From a virus, in the IMG/VR virus record IMGVR_UViG_3300043410_000509, positions 1 to 37,827 of that record: DNA of 37,827 bases. One strand, written 5' to 3'. A model generated the notes under the pieces. It ran no database searches. It saw only the letters and a list, made by a program, of their open reading frames with translations, and was not told where the DNA came from. Each line of letters starts with the position of its first letter. Position 1 is the stretch's first letter. Shown piece by piece: positions 8,069 through 16,129 of this stretch. Made by a program: the position numbers and the translations under genes.

Positions 8069-10018
8069 ATGGCTGACAATCCGTTCGCTCAGTACGCACC
8101 ACAACCTGCGGCTGCGGCAAATCCGTTTGCCCAATATGCACAACCTGCTGCCATCAACGAGATTCCCACCACTCGCCGTTCTTACGCTTTGAAAGAAGTG
8201 CCCGGCGCAATGTTGGAGAACGCTCCAGCAAGCGCAGGTCAATTTGTTGGCGGTATCGTGCAGGCCGTTACCAGCCCCGTGCAAACCTTAACGGGTCTTC
8301 TTGATCTGGGTGCTGGTGCGCTTCGCAATTCATTGCCTAAGAGCGTGTCCAATTTCATCGACAAATTCGATGCTGACCCAACAAACGCCGAACGTGCAAG
8401 CGCGGTGGCGACTGCTGTGGGTGGCGCGTACAAAGACAAATACGGCAGCTACGACGCTATCAAGCGCACGTTTGCCGAAGACCCTGTGGGAGCCGTAGGC
8501 GATTTATCGACATTGTTGACTGGGGGCGGCGCGGCTGCTACAAAAGTCGGTGCTGTAAAAACTGGCGCTGCTTTGACCCGTGCTGGTGAAATGACCAACG
8601 TCGCACGTCCTGTCGCACCTCTTGTCGAAGTACCCGTCAAACTTGCAGGCAAGGCCGCTGGTGCGATTTACAACGCATTTGACCCCAAATCTGTCGCATA
8701 TTTGACAGCCGCCGAGGGTCGTGGTCCCGAGATCGTCAATGCTCTGCGTGGTCAGACCGAGATTGTGCCGGGCAGCATGCCCACCGCTGCGCAAGCCGCT
8801 GCGCCCGTGGGAGCCACCCGATTTTCGTCAATGGGCGCATCTGCGGCCAAGACTACGCCCACACCATATTTTGAGCGTGCTCAAGAGCAAAAGGCTGCGC
8901 AATTGGCTGCAGTGCAGCAAGTCGGCAAGAGTCCCGCCGAACTCAAAGCCGCAGAGGCTGCACGCAGCAGCACTGCCAAAGAGTTGTACGGTATTGCCGA
9001 TGAAGCACTGGTTCCCGCTGACACAAAGTTTACGGGCCTGCTTGGTCGCCCATCAATGGATAAAGTGATTGCCCGCGCCAGCGAGTTGGCTGCGGAAAAA
9101 GACATTCCGTTCCAGATTGGTCAGAACCGCCCAGCGCAATCCATACCATCCGCAATTTTGGATGCCGAAGGTAAGCCTATGGGTGTCACCAATATCCCCG
9201 GTGAAGTGGCCAAGTACCCCGGCAGCAGTTTGCATATGATGAAGATCGCATTCGATGATCTGATCAAAAATCCAGAGCGATTTGGCATCGGCGCATCCGA
9301 GGCTCAAGCCATAGGGAAAACCCGTGGTGAGTTTCTCAAGTGGGCCGAAGACAAGGCCCCCGCCTACAAAACAGCGCGTGAGACATTTGCTGCCCAAAGC
9401 AAGCCGATCAATCAGATGCAAGTGGGTCAGTACCTCGAAGGTAAGCTGAAGCCCGCGCTTGAGACAACTGGTGGTGAAACACCCGCTGCACTGAAAGCTG
9501 CGACGTTTGCCAATGCGATGGAGCAAGCACCTCAGACCATCAAGCGATCAACAGGCATGACTCGATTTGATGAACTGAGTCAAGTGCTTGATCCTGACCA
9601 AGTCAAGGTGCTCGAGAGTGTGCGTGCCGATCTGGCCCGTGCCAAGATGACCGAAGCGCAGGCCGCTGCCGCTCGTGGTGCTGGTCCTGATGTGAACCTG
9701 ATGGGTACAGAGACTCTGGGCAATGTGCGTGCACCCAACTTCATCAACAACGTGACCACGGTTGCCAACGACATCCTGCGTCGCCTACAAGGCAAACTGG
9801 ATCAGAAGTTGGCTATCGAGTTGGCTGCTGAAATGCTGGACCCTGCTGCCGCTGCTGCCGCGCTGGAAAAGGCAATGGCACGCGAAGCTCGTGGTCAAAA
9901 ACTTTCTGACCCATTCAAGAAGACAGGCAAAGCTGCGTCGAATATCATTCGTACTCCCGCAGCAATCAACATGCTTGCTCCAACATCGGAAGTACAAAAC
10001 GCATTTGTAGGCCAGTAA
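8069..10018 (+). CDS. Ejection protein 3, P22 gp16-like position
   Basis: The protein is 649 aa (P22 gp16 is 609). The N-terminus carries a tandem NPFAQYA repeat (residues about 4-10 and 18-24), a short-repeat style seen on internal virion proteins of podoviruses. Next come two Gly/Ala/Val-rich amphipathic segments (about 45-90 and 140-175) that could insert into membrane, then a long helical body rich in Ala, Lys and Glu. In P22, gp16 is needed to move DNA across the inner membrane. No lytic transglycosylase motif was seen. The stop TAA shares its last A with the next start codon. Confidence 0.65.
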   Translation: MADNPFAQYAPQPAAAANPFAQYAQPAAINEIPTTRRSYALKEVPGAMLENAPASAGQFVGGIVQAVTSPVQTLTGLLDLGAGALRNSLPKSVSNFIDKFDADPTNAERASAVATAVGGAYKDKYGSYDAIKRTFAEDPVGAVGDLSTLLTGGGAAATKVGAVKTGAALTRAGEMTNVARPVAPLVEVPVKLAGKAAGAIYNAFDPKSVAYLTAAEGRGPEIVNALRGQTEIVPGSMPTAAQAAAPVGATRFSSMGASAAKTTPTPYFERAQEQKAAQLAAVQQVGKSPAELKAAEAARSSTAKELYGIADEALVPADTKFTGLLGRPSMDKVIARASELAAEKDIPFQIGQNRPAQSIPSAILDAEGKPMGVTNIPGEVAKYPGSSLHMMKIAFDDLIKNPERFGIGASEAQAIGKTRGEFLKWAEDKAPAYKTARETFAAQSKPINQMQVGQYLEGKLKPALETTGGETPAALKAATFANAMEQAPQTIKRSTGMTRFDELSQVLDPDQVKVLESVRADLARAKMTEAQAAAARGAGPDVNLMGTETLGNVRAPNFINNVTTVANDILRRLQGKLDQKLAIELAAEMLDPAAAAAALEKAMAREARGQKLSDPFKKTGKAASNIIRTPAAINMLAPTSEVQNAFVGQ

Positions 10019-10251
10019 TGAACGCACCTGAAATTGATCCAGTGAAATACGGAGTCTTGTGGCAAAAAGTGCAGGACTATGAACGTCGTTTTGACCAAAT
10101 GGAAACCAAGATGGACAAGATGGAGAGCCAGTTGGAAAAGCTGGTTGCTCTTGCCAATCAGGGTCGCGGTGGGTTCTGGGCAGGCATGGCCTTTGTGTCA
10201 TTCATTTCCAGCGCCGTAGGCTTTGGTCTTAGCTGGATCAGGAATCACTGA
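10018..10251 (+). CDS. Coiled-coil membrane protein of lysis cassette (holin or spanin-like candidate)
   Basis: The protein is 77 aa. Residues about 12-48 form a charged heptad coiled coil (YERRFDQMETKMDKMESQLEKL), followed by one membrane helix at about 53-73 (FWAGMAFVSFISSAVGFGLSW) and a short basic tail. This N-in or N-out single-pass layout is common in small phage holin-class or haemolysin XhlA-like proteins. Its start overlaps the ejection protein stop and its TGA abuts the endolysin ATG, so it belongs to the lysis module. The holin role is inferred from size, topology and neighbours. Confidence 0.65.
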   Translation: MNAPEIDPVKYGVLWQKVQDYERRFDQMETKMDKMESQLEKLVALANQGRGGFWAGMAFVSFISSAVGFGLSWIRNH

Positions 10252-10631
10252 TGCCTACTCTTGGCCCGCGCTCCGTGATGCGCCTCAAAGGCGTTCACCC
10301 TGATCTGGTCAAAGTGGTTCAACATGCCATCGAGATCAGCGAAGTGGACTTCACGGTGCTCGAGGGGCTTCGTACTATTGAGCGTCAGCGCGAACTTGTC
10401 AAAGCTGGTTCAAGTCAAACCATGAACTCGCGCCACTTGGACGGCCACGCTGTCGATCTGGGCGCATGGGTTGACAACCAAGTCGATTGGTCTTGGCCGC
10501 TGTATTCCAAGATTGCCAAAGCCATGAAAGCGGCTGCGGCAGAATGCAATGTTCCTATTGAGTGGGGCGGGGACTGGAAGCAATTCAAAGACGGCCCCCA
10601 CTTTCAACTACCTTGGAAAAATTATCCATGA
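10251..10631 (+). CDS. Endolysin, M15-family L-alanyl-D-glutamate endopeptidase
   Basis: The protein is 126 aa. It has the complete zinc-peptidase signature of the VanY/D-Ala-D-Ala carboxypeptidase-like M15 family: S60-R-H62-x2-G65-x-A67-x-D69 (zinc ligands H62 and D69), catalytic E104 in IEWGGDW, and third ligand H117 in GPHFQL. T5 endolysin is 137 aa with the same motifs and cuts the peptide stem of peptidoglycan between L-Ala and D-Glu. There is no signal peptide, so export depends on a holin. It lies between two small membrane-protein genes and overlaps the following gene by ATGA. Confidence 0.92.
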   Translation: MPTLGPRSVMRLKGVHPDLVKVVQHAIEISEVDFTVLEGLRTIERQRELVKAGSSQTMNSRHLDGHAVDLGAWVDNQVDWSWPLYSKIAKAMKAAAAECNVPIEWGGDWKQFKDGPHFQLPWKNYP

Positions 10632-10819
10632 ATGACGCAATCGTTTCCGCAATCGTTCGCCACTTGCTGACATCTGTTGGTGGCGGCTTTTTGATGTCTT
10701 TTGGGATCACAGGCACAACGCTTGATGCAGTCGTTGGCGCTGTGTCCACACTGGCTGGTGTTGCTTGGTCGCTATACGACAAAAAGCAAAAACAATCCGC
10801 TGATCAGCCAGCACAATAA
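10628..10819 (+). CDS. Two-helix holin candidate (63 aa)
   Basis: ATG 10628 overlaps the endolysin TGA (ATGA), which decides the start over an upstream in-frame ATG inside the endolysin gene. The 63-aa product has a hydrophobic segment at about residues 6-26 (AIVRHLLTSVGGGFLMSFGI) and a second at about 29-49 (LDAVVGAVSTLAGVAWSLYD), then a charged Lys/Gln tail. This is the layout of small class II holins of the Pam3-gp28 type. As the last gene of the late transcript it completes the lysis cassette. Which of this and the 77-aa neighbour is the actual holin cannot be told from sequence. Confidence 0.7.
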   Translation: MNDAIVSAIVRHLLTSVGGGFLMSFGITGTTLDAVVGAVSTLAGVAWSLYDKKQKQSADQPAQ

Positions 10820-10933
10820 AACCGCCAACACGCACTTGGCCGCAGGGCGCAAATATTTGCGCCACTGCGAACCAATGCAATCATGGCAGCGCGGATAACT
10901 CCAGCCGATTGGGGCAACTTTAGATTGCTTCAT
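10772..10933 (-). CDS. Possible 53-aa single-pass membrane protein
   Basis: ATG at 10933 lies inside the last codons of the 160-aa gene, offset by frame, so translation could be coupled. The 53-aa product has two Cys in YPRCHDC, a basic middle and a C-terminal hydrophobic helix at about residues 33-53. Caution: the hydrophobic helix is partly the antisense of the Lys/Gln-rich tail of the holin candidate (10772-10819), and lysine codons read backwards give Phe and Leu, so the helix may be accidental. It is kept as a low-confidence gene. Confidence 0.35.
   Translation of the reverse strand: MKQSKVAPIGWSYPRCHDCIGSQWRKYLRPAAKCVLAVLLCWLISGLFLLFVV
10846..10863. repeat. 18-bp perfect palindrome between convergent blocks
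   Basis: GGCGCAAATATTTGCGCC reads the same on both strands. It lies in the roughly 100-bp junction between the end of the rightward late block and the end of the leftward replication block. It could fold as a hairpin on either transcript and act as a bidirectional terminator, although no T-run follows, or serve as a dimeric protein-binding site. Confidence 0.7.
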
Positions 10934-11402
10934 ATTTGACCCTTGGTAGATTGGTTGCTTGTTTGTGGCGCATCTTGGTGTCAATAAACTGAAGCGCCCG
11001 CTCCATGTCTTTGATGGTGATCACATCCATCTGAGCATCATGCAGTTCCATCAATCGATTGAGTGCTTGGATTTCAGGACCTGTGGGTATGAACCGTTTG
11101 CGTTCAACAGCGCGGTACACGATTCGCAGGATTGCCTCACGCCCGTCAATCGCAACGTCCTTGTAGTCTTCACCAAACCCTAGTTGGTAAAGCGCTTCAG
11201 TGACGTTGCTCATGGCAACAAGAAGGTCCAGATCATCGTGAGTCGCGTTGCCGCGCAGCAGCGCAACCATCGCTTCACTGTTCTTGATCTTGAGATCGAT
11301 CAGGTAACTCTCGTGAAATGCCACTGGCTTTAAAGACTCAATGACATATGCAACGGGGTTCACCAGTGCTGCTTTTGGTCGGTATTTGCTGCGTTTCCTC
11401 AT
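10920..11402 (-). CDS. Conserved-type phage hypothetical protein (160 aa)
   Basis: The protein is 160 aa and mostly helical. The start (MRKRSKYRPK) is very basic and the body has regular amphipathic helices (KIKNSEAMVALLRGNATHDD, MSNVTEALYQLGFGEDYKDV). I recognise this general pattern as a recurrent small phage protein, but no function is known to me. It is the last sizeable gene of the leftward replication block, starting one base after the stop of a 23-codon ORF. Position suggests a DNA-metabolism or takeover accessory role; this is inference. Confidence 0.75.
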   Translation of the reverse strand: MRKRSKYRPKAALVNPVAYVIESLKPVAFHESYLIDLKIKNSEAMVALLRGNATHDDLDLLVAMSNVTEALYQLGFGEDYKDVAIDGREAILRIVYRAVERKRFIPTGPEIQALNRLMELHDAQMDVITIKDMERALQFIDTKMRHKQATNLPRVKYEAI

Positions 11403-11403
11403 A

Positions 11404-11475
11404 TCAGTTTTTCGCCAAGTAGTACGCCGCGCACACCAGCAGCGTGACGATCAGTGGTGTCCATTTTTGATTCAT
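11404..11475 (-). CDS. 23-aa putative membrane micropeptide
   Basis: This ORF fills the gap between two leftward genes almost exactly: ATG (11475) is two bases after the TAA of the pyrophosphohydrolase gene, and its TGA is one base before the next ATG (11402). The product is 23 aa with a single hydrophobic helix (LIVTLLVCAAYYLA) between short polar ends. The ribosome-binding site is weak (AAAGGG about 12 bases upstream), so coupling is likely. It resembles two other micropeptides in the leftward blocks by size and topology. Confidence 0.45.
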   Translation of the reverse strand: MNQKWTPLIVTLLVCAAYYLAKN

Positions 11476-11477
11476 TT

Positions 11478-11918
11478 TTAATACAACCCTTTAAGGTCTG
11501 GTTTTTTGTAGTTTGGACCTTTGGCAATCTTGCCATTTGCGTCACGAATAGGCTGGCCATTGTGGTCAAACTTGGACCAGTTAGAAAGATTCACACGATG
11601 ACATGCTTCAGCCACATCCATCTTGGCGCAATGACCTGTGCCGACACCTGTGACAATCTGATCTGCAATGCTGTCGAGAAAGTCTTTTCGGTCAACGACA
11701 TCGACAGTGCTAAGTCCTTTTTTTAAACGGTCCGCGATCTGTGAAACAACTGAATCTAGTTCGTCAAGTAACTTGACCATGATGATGTCAGCCCCTTCAA
11801 GGGTGCAAGCCATCTCTTGAATTTCTTCAAAATGGCACCCGAGTTGCACATTGAAATCTGCCTCTGTTGGCTCGGGACGGGCACGCTTATGCCACAGATC
11901 GATTGATTGAATACCCAT
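11478..11918 (-). CDS. MazG-like / PRA-PH-fold nucleotide pyrophosphohydrolase
   Basis: Start ATG 11918 is chosen because AAGGAG lies six bases upstream, inside the end of the helicase gene; the longer frame upstream is helicase sequence. The 146-aa protein has the all-alpha NTP pyrophosphohydrolase signature E31-E32-x2-E35 followed by D82-x3-D86 (LDSIAD), which bind Mg. A C-terminal segment typical of phosphoribosyl-ATP-pyrophosphatase-like phage enzymes is present (RVNLSNWSKFD, KIAKGPNYKKPDL). These enzymes hydrolyse (d)NTPs to monophosphates. In a phage this may tune nucleotide pools or lower alarmone levels. The exact substrate cannot be read from sequence. Confidence 0.8.
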   Translation of the reverse strand: MGIQSIDLWHKRARPEPTEADFNVQLGCHFEEIQEMACTLEGADIIMVKLLDELDSVVSQIADRLKKGLSTVDVVDRKDFLDSIADQIVTGVGTGHCAKMDVAEACHRVNLSNWSKFDHNGQPIRDANGKIAKGPNYKKPDLKGLY

Positions 11919-11919
11919 T

Positions 11920-13326
11920 TCATACTCCTTTTTGTTGACGATATTGTTTGACTGCGTTGCGTAGTCCTGCTTGCGTGGTGGCCTTTTCATCGAGTGCCAG
12001 CGCCTGTGCTTGATCCAGTGTGTCTTGCATCAAGATGCGGTGGCAAATCACGGGCACACCTTGACCTTGTCGGCGCACACGAGCGTTGAACTGTTCGTAC
12101 AAGTCCAGTGACCAGTTGAGGCCGTACCACACAAGAATGTGACCGTTCTTTTGCAGACCATCGATGCCGTGACCCATCGATGCTGGGTGGCCGATCATCA
12201 GTGAACAGTCGCCAGTCTTCCAGCGGTGCATGGCGTTGACCAACGATGCCTCGCTCTTACACTCGGTCAGGTTGATCGGGTCGAGGTGCTTGAACCTTTC
12301 CATGATCCGCGCCGCATCGCTGCGATAGGCGTAGGAGCACAGCACTGGGGAGCCTTGGGCCTCATCCAGAATTTCCTCAAGCGCATCGAGTTTGAGATCG
12401 TGGATCGGTTCCCACAGCGGCATCCCGGCGATGGGGTACATGGCCCCGTTGGAGAACTGCAAACACTTGTTGGTCAGCGACGCTTGGTTGAAGGCTTCGA
12501 CTTCCTTGCCGCTGTCCAGCACCAAGAAAAATTCCTTTTCCATCTTGTCGTACTTGGCCCGCAGGTCATCGGGCATTTCGATCTCGACGTTGTTGACCAT
12601 GAGGTCGGGCAGCGGGTTGTAGTCCTCCGCGCTCATCTCAAGCGTGATGTCACCAATCAGCTTTTTGATGGTGTCCTCGGTGTCCTCATAGGGCACTTCC
12701 TTGTACGGCCCGACCTTCTTGTAGAAACGGGTGCGGAAAGCCGTCTTTGATGTGCCAAGGCGCTCACCCCTATCCACCACGAGAAACTGGCCGTGCAGGT
12801 CTTTGTAGCCATTGCTGGCGGGTGTTCCTGTGAGGCCCGTGGTCCAGTCGAACTTGTCAGCAATCTTTTTGAAGGCTTTGACTCGGTTGGTGGCCGAGTT
12901 TTTCATTTTGCTGATCTCGTCCCACACAATCCCGTTGAACGGCATCGGACGGTCCTTCTTGACAAAGTAGGTCTGAAGTGTCTCGGCCATCCAGCCAAGG
13001 TTTTCGTAGTTGATCATGTAGATGTCAGCAGGACGCAAGAGAGCGCGGGTGCGCTGGTCTTTTGTGCCCGTGACCATGCTGAACTTGATGTGCTTGGTGT
13101 GTTCCCACTTCACAGCCTCTTGACGCCACACGAGTCGGATCACTCGGATCGGGGCCACGATGATCACGCCGCGCAGGAACTGGGTGCGGATCAGGTGGGC
13201 CAACGTGGTCAAGGTGATTACGGTCTTGCCCAGCCCCATGTCGAGCCACAGCATCGAGTTGGGGTGGGTGCATTGGAAGTTGACGGCCTTTTGCTGGTAG
13301 CCGTGAAGCAGATCAGGTGTCAGCAT
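11920..13326 (-). CDS. SNF2-family superfamily 2 helicase / ATPase
   Basis: The protein is 468 aa. Motif I is LDMGLGKT (28-35), motif Ia includes IIVAPIRVIRLVW, motif II is WDEIS (135-139, a DEIS in place of DEAH), and motif III is TGTPA (166-170). Late motifs include NGHILVWYGLNWSLDLYEQFNARVRRQGQ, with the arginine finger of motif VI. Such phage SNF2 helicases translocate on duplex DNA and are usually found beside polymerases and VRR-NUC nucleases in replication-recombination modules, as here. It is short for the family because it lacks accessory domains. Its end carries the ribosome-binding site of the pyrophosphohydrolase, and its start overlaps the 98-aa gene by 14 bases. Confidence 0.9.
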   Translation of the reverse strand: MLTPDLLHGYQQKAVNFQCTHPNSMLWLDMGLGKTVITLTTLAHLIRTQFLRGVIIVAPIRVIRLVWRQEAVKWEHTKHIKFSMVTGTKDQRTRALLRPADIYMINYENLGWMAETLQTYFVKKDRPMPFNGIVWDEISKMKNSATNRVKAFKKIADKFDWTTGLTGTPASNGYKDLHGQFLVVDRGERLGTSKTAFRTRFYKKVGPYKEVPYEDTEDTIKKLIGDITLEMSAEDYNPLPDLMVNNVEIEMPDDLRAKYDKMEKEFFLVLDSGKEVEAFNQASLTNKCLQFSNGAMYPIAGMPLWEPIHDLKLDALEEILDEAQGSPVLCSYAYRSDAARIMERFKHLDPINLTECKSEASLVNAMHRWKTGDCSLMIGHPASMGHGIDGLQKNGHILVWYGLNWSLDLYEQFNARVRRQGQGVPVICHRILMQDTLDQAQALALDEKATTQAGLRNAVKQYRQQKGV

Positions 13327-13609
13327 GTGCGCCTACCGATCTGTCGTATGCTTTTTCAAGACTGTATTCACCATTACGAAGTGGAGCCAACCGAACGTCA
13401 ATCGGTAGGTCACGCCATCCACAGAATTCTTCCTTGTGTGATGGGTACACGACATACGGTACATCATGAGGAATACGATAAAGACTCAGCAAAGTCATTG
13501 GTCCAATGTAGTGTCTGTCCCTATCATTGACGCTCATGACATACCCGTCACACACCACCAATCTCAATTCACGGCGTTTTAGTTTTTGAATAATTGCTTC
13601 AGTGTTCAT
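13313..13609 (-). CDS. Hypothetical protein (98 aa)
   Basis: The 98-aa product is mixed alpha/beta, begins with a basic helix (IIQKLKRRELRLVVCDGYV) and contains aromatic-rich middle strands (HYIGPMTLLSLYRIP, VPYVVYPSHKEEFCGW). No known motif was found. It overlaps the VRR-NUC gene upstream by four bases (ATGT/stop region 13606-13609) and the helicase downstream by 14 bases, so it is a genuine member of the operon. The function is unknown; linkage to nuclease and helicase suggests a DNA-processing partner. Confidence 0.7.
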   Translation of the reverse strand: MNTEAIIQKLKRRELRLVVCDGYVMSVNDRDRHYIGPMTLLSLYRIPHDVPYVVYPSHKEEFCGWRDLPIDVRLAPLRNGEYSLEKAYDRSVGAHADT

Positions 13610-13905
13610 GTCAACCCCACCATCATGTCAATAACCAACTTGCCAGCATCCACGTTATCCACCACGAACACGTTTACTTTGTGGCCGCGCAGCCGGTTGT
13701 GTTCACGTTCCTGCGCGTCAGTAGGCTTCTGGCCCCCACGCTTGAACTCGATGAAGAAGATCACGCCATCGGGTCGCACGAACATGCGATCCGGCACAGC
13801 GGCGCGGGCGGGGCTGGTGAACTTGTACGCCAGCACATTCTTGGCCTTGGCGTAGTCGCAGACTTTGGCTTCAATTTGTTTCTCAAGCATCACCGCACTC
13901 CCCAT
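13606..13905 (-). CDS. VRR-NUC domain nuclease
   Basis: The protein is 99 aa, a single compact PD-(D/E)XK-type VRR-NUC domain: an early Glu in EKQIEAKV, VPDRMFV with the catalytic Asp, then IEFKRGG (E-x-K) and the family-typical PTDAQ helix. Stand-alone phage VRR-NUC proteins are structure-specific endonucleases, possibly Holliday-junction or flap processing, and are almost always coded beside an SNF2 helicase, as here. ATG at 13905 is used; an internal in-frame ATG five codons later is an alternative. It overlaps the DUF3310 gene end by 23 bases. Confidence 0.88.
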   Translation of the reverse strand: MGSAVMLEKQIEAKVCDYAKAKNVLAYKFTSPARAAVPDRMFVRPDGVIFFIEFKRGGQKPTDAQEREHNRLRGHKVNVFVVDNVDAGKLVIDMMVGLT

Positions 13906-14116
13906 CGAGTTTGCGGCTTTCTACTTCGATCAATTTGTCAAGGTAGTGTCGGGCTTTTTGCAAGTCTTGGATGCCACCCTTGTCGCGCCAGCGGCTCACA
14001 TACTTGACCACGTTGCCTTCCAAGTATCCGAGGTTGTTGCCGATGATGTAGTCCCAAGGCTGCACCGCTTTGTCTTTGTAATGTGTGCCACCGTGCTGAA
14101 CATTATTTGCTGTCAT
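13883..14116 (-). CDS. DUF3310 protein
   Basis: Start ATG 14116 is used because AGGAG lies about eight bases upstream; the frame further upstream is the neighbouring gene's territory. The 77-aa product has the DUF3310 layout: V-x-H-G-G-T-H-Y near the N-terminus, QPWDYI, then GNVVKYVSRWRDKGGIQDLQKARHYLDKLIE, with the conserved GN-x2-KY and the Lys/Arg-rich helix. The family is widespread in phages near polymerases; some members are annotated as nucleotide kinase-like, but the biochemical role is not established. It overlaps the 63-aa gene by 14 bases. Confidence 0.88.
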   Translation of the reverse strand: MTANNVQHGGTHYKDKAVQPWDYIIGNNLGYLEGNVVKYVSRWRDKGGIQDLQKARHYLDKLIEVESRKLDGECGDA

Positions 14117-14294
14117 TGTTTTTCTCCTGCTTGATAATCTCGATGAACCGCTCCAACGATTCTTTGGTGAAAACGTATTGGTCTGTGAAGTTGGGCAAGT
14201 TTTTCGCCAAGCACCGCGACTCAATGTTGCCGCCAGCTTCCAGCACCTTGATCGGCAATTCGTACTTTTCAAAATTCATGCGAGACCCAGACAT
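14103..14294 (-). CDS. Hypothetical protein (63 aa)
   Basis: ATG 14294 has GGAG five to six bases upstream inside the end of the polymerase gene and is preferred; an in-frame ATG at 14279 would give 58 aa without a good ribosome-binding site. The product is helical and charged (NFEKYELPIKVLEAGGN, KESLERFIEIIKQEKN), with one Cys and no motif I recognise. It overlaps the polymerase end (19 bases) and the DUF3310 gene start, consistent with tight coupling in the replication operon. Confidence 0.65.
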   Translation of the reverse strand: MSGSRMNFEKYELPIKVLEAGGNIESRCLAKNLPNFTDQYVFTKESLERFIEIIKQEKNNDSK

Positions 14295-16129
14295 AGCTTC
14301 TCCACTTCTCGAACGTAATAATCAAAATCAACTGGCAACTTGCCAGCATCACGAATGTCGTTGCAAGGCTGTACGCCCCAGCCGGACTCCACGCCAATCT
14401 TGCGCCACACGCCGGGGTTCTTTGCAAGCGGCGGCATCCACTTGAACAGTCGGCCACCGTCTTGTGCAATGTAGTAGCGCGTGACGTTTTGCAACTGATT
14501 GGTCACGCCGTCCTTTTCAATCGCCAAGTAGCTGGACCGTGGCACTTTGGCGCGAAGCATGAAGTCCATGATGTCGGGCCACTGCTCCAGCGTTTGACGG
14601 ATCGGCGCATTCTCAAGCAATACCTTTTCTGCGACCTTGGCGATCACCAAGCCGCCAGCATTTTGATGCCACTCCATGTCGTATTCATACGCACCCTTGC
14701 GCTTTACAGAACCGTTTTCGTACTGAGCAATGTAGTTGTTGACATCGCGGATCATCATGGTCTTGTAAATGGCCTCCTCAAGTTGCAATCCGGTCATCTC
14801 CTCCCACAGTGTGCGGACAAGATCAACGCTGTACTTGTTGGCGCGGGGCACACGCACCGTCAAACCATCGGTGTTGACCTGCACGATCTGCAACCCGTCA
14901 ACGCCCATCAACGACTCAGCAAGTTTGCACAGCAGCAATTGACCGTTGAGCGTGATCGACATGGTGAACAGCGGGTCATAGAACACACTGAACTGGTTGT
15001 TGCTGTCACCGTAGACGCCGTTGAGCGCCAGCTTCAGCATGGCCGACTCAGCCGACTTCTTGGGATAGGTCTTGCGCTGCTCATACAAGTTTTTGTAGAT
15101 CACGCAGAACTCTTTACCTAAGTGCTGTGGGAAGAACCCGTTAGAAATCGCCAGATTCGGGTAATAAGAAGCCACATCAAGATCAACGATGACATGGTCA
15201 GCGTCAGACTCAACCACTTTAGATTCAAGGCTTCCGTGAATCCCGCCAAGACCGAACACAAAGCAAAACCCGTTAACAACAGCAGTGAGGTCATTGAAGA
15301 CTCCTTTGGTTTCTGTGATGCTTTGCTCTTTGAGCCAGTTAAGCACACGGTTAAATTCTGGATGGTCGAATGTGATCCAAGGCAGGATCGCATCTTTGAG
15401 ATGGATCACTGGGCGCTTGGTTTGGCGCGGCGTGCGGCCTTTGGAGCCGTAGTCATAACATGCGACACCAGCCTCCTCGAGTTTCATTGTGAAAAACTCT
15501 TTGCCGATCTTGGTATCGTTGTAATTGAGCCAGTCTTTACCGGGGTACAGGGCGCACATCTTCTCGCGAAACGCGATCATGTCAGCCGTGTGCGTCAGGA
15601 ACCTTTTGGTCTGAGACACGTCGTGCTTGTTGTACTTTTTGAGGATGCTGATCTGCTCGGCGTTGAGCGGTGTGCCCACGGGAAACGGCAGGTCCTCAAT
15701 GTTGGCAGAACGCATGTTGAACTCAAGCACCTTGAGGCTCGTTGCGCGTGCTCTGTTGTCGAAGTGGTGAATCTTGAACAGGTCAACTTGTTCAACGAAT
15801 CGATCACTTGGGTTGACTTGGTGCATCCAGCGGCTGTCATCGTCTTGCGAGTTGATGATCGACATGGCCTTTTGATACAGCGTGTTCGCGTCACTTTTAC
15901 CCATGCGGATCAAGGTGTGAATCACAGGGTAATCGAACCCCAAGTTGTTAAAGCCAACCATGCGCGAGTTGGTATTCTTGAGGTACTGGAGGAACTCAAC
16001 GATCTCACGACTGTCGTTGCGTAGGTCGCTGATCTCGAACATCCAAGACACAGGTGCTTCTGCGTGTTCCACCGCCAGTGTGAACACGTTGGGATAGGTT
16101 TCAATGTCGAACACATAGTCATTACTCAT
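14276..16129 (-). CDS. Family B DNA polymerase with 3'-5' exonuclease domain
   Basis: Start ATG 16129 overlaps the preceding gene's stop (ATGA), fixing a 617-aa protein. Exonuclease motifs: Exo I FDIE (7-10), Exo II NNLGFD (61-66) and Exo III YNKHD (166-170). Polymerase motifs: A DLDVASYYPNL (316-326, catalytic D318), B KLALNGVYG (366-374) and C VNTDGL (about 418-423). Motif C has Asn instead of the first Asp of the usual DTDS, keeping only D421. In RB69-type enzymes the second Asp is the key metal ligand, so activity is expected. There is no TPR2 insertion of protein-primed enzymes that I can see. It replicates the phage genome with the primase-helicase and SSB encoded nearby. Confidence 0.9.
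   Translation of the reverse strand: MSNDYVFDIETYPNVFTLAVEHAEAPVSWMFEISDLRNDSREIVEFLQYLKNTNSRMVGFNNLGFDYPVIHTLIRMGKSDANTLYQKAMSIINSQDDDSRWMHQVNPSDRFVEQVDLFKIHHFDNRARATSLKVLEFNMRSANIEDLPFPVGTPLNAEQISILKKYNKHDVSQTKRFLTHTADMIAFREKMCALYPGKDWLNYNDTKIGKEFFTMKLEEAGVACYDYGSKGRTPRQTKRPVIHLKDAILPWITFDHPEFNRVLNWLKEQSITETKGVFNDLTAVVNGFCFVFGLGGIHGSLESKVVESDADHVIVDLDVASYYPNLAISNGFFPQHLGKEFCVIYKNLYEQRKTYPKKSAESAMLKLALNGVYGDSNNQFSVFYDPLFTMSITLNGQLLLCKLAESLMGVDGLQIVQVNTDGLTVRVPRANKYSVDLVRTLWEEMTGLQLEEAIYKTMMIRDVNNYIAQYENGSVKRKGAYEYDMEWHQNAGGLVIAKVAEKVLLENAPIRQTLEQWPDIMDFMLRAKVPRSSYLAIEKDGVTNQLQNVTRYYIAQDGGRLFKWMPPLAKNPGVWRKIGVESGWGVQPCNDIRDAGKLPVDFDYYVREVEKLCLGLA

Noticed and set aside
10701-10898. 65-codon plus-strand frame overlapping the holin candidate, considered as an Rz/spanin
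   Set aside because: No signal peptide, lipobox or membrane helix in the right place; overlaps the holin frame entirely at its start.
12226-13530. Long plus-strand frames opposite the SNF2 helicase
   Set aside because: Shadows of the helicase on the other strand; the helicase has all expected motifs and the antisense products have none.
15122-16024. 300-codon plus-strand frame opposite the DNA polymerase
   Set aside because: Antisense shadow of a motif-complete polymerase gene; no ribosome-binding site and no recognisable domain.
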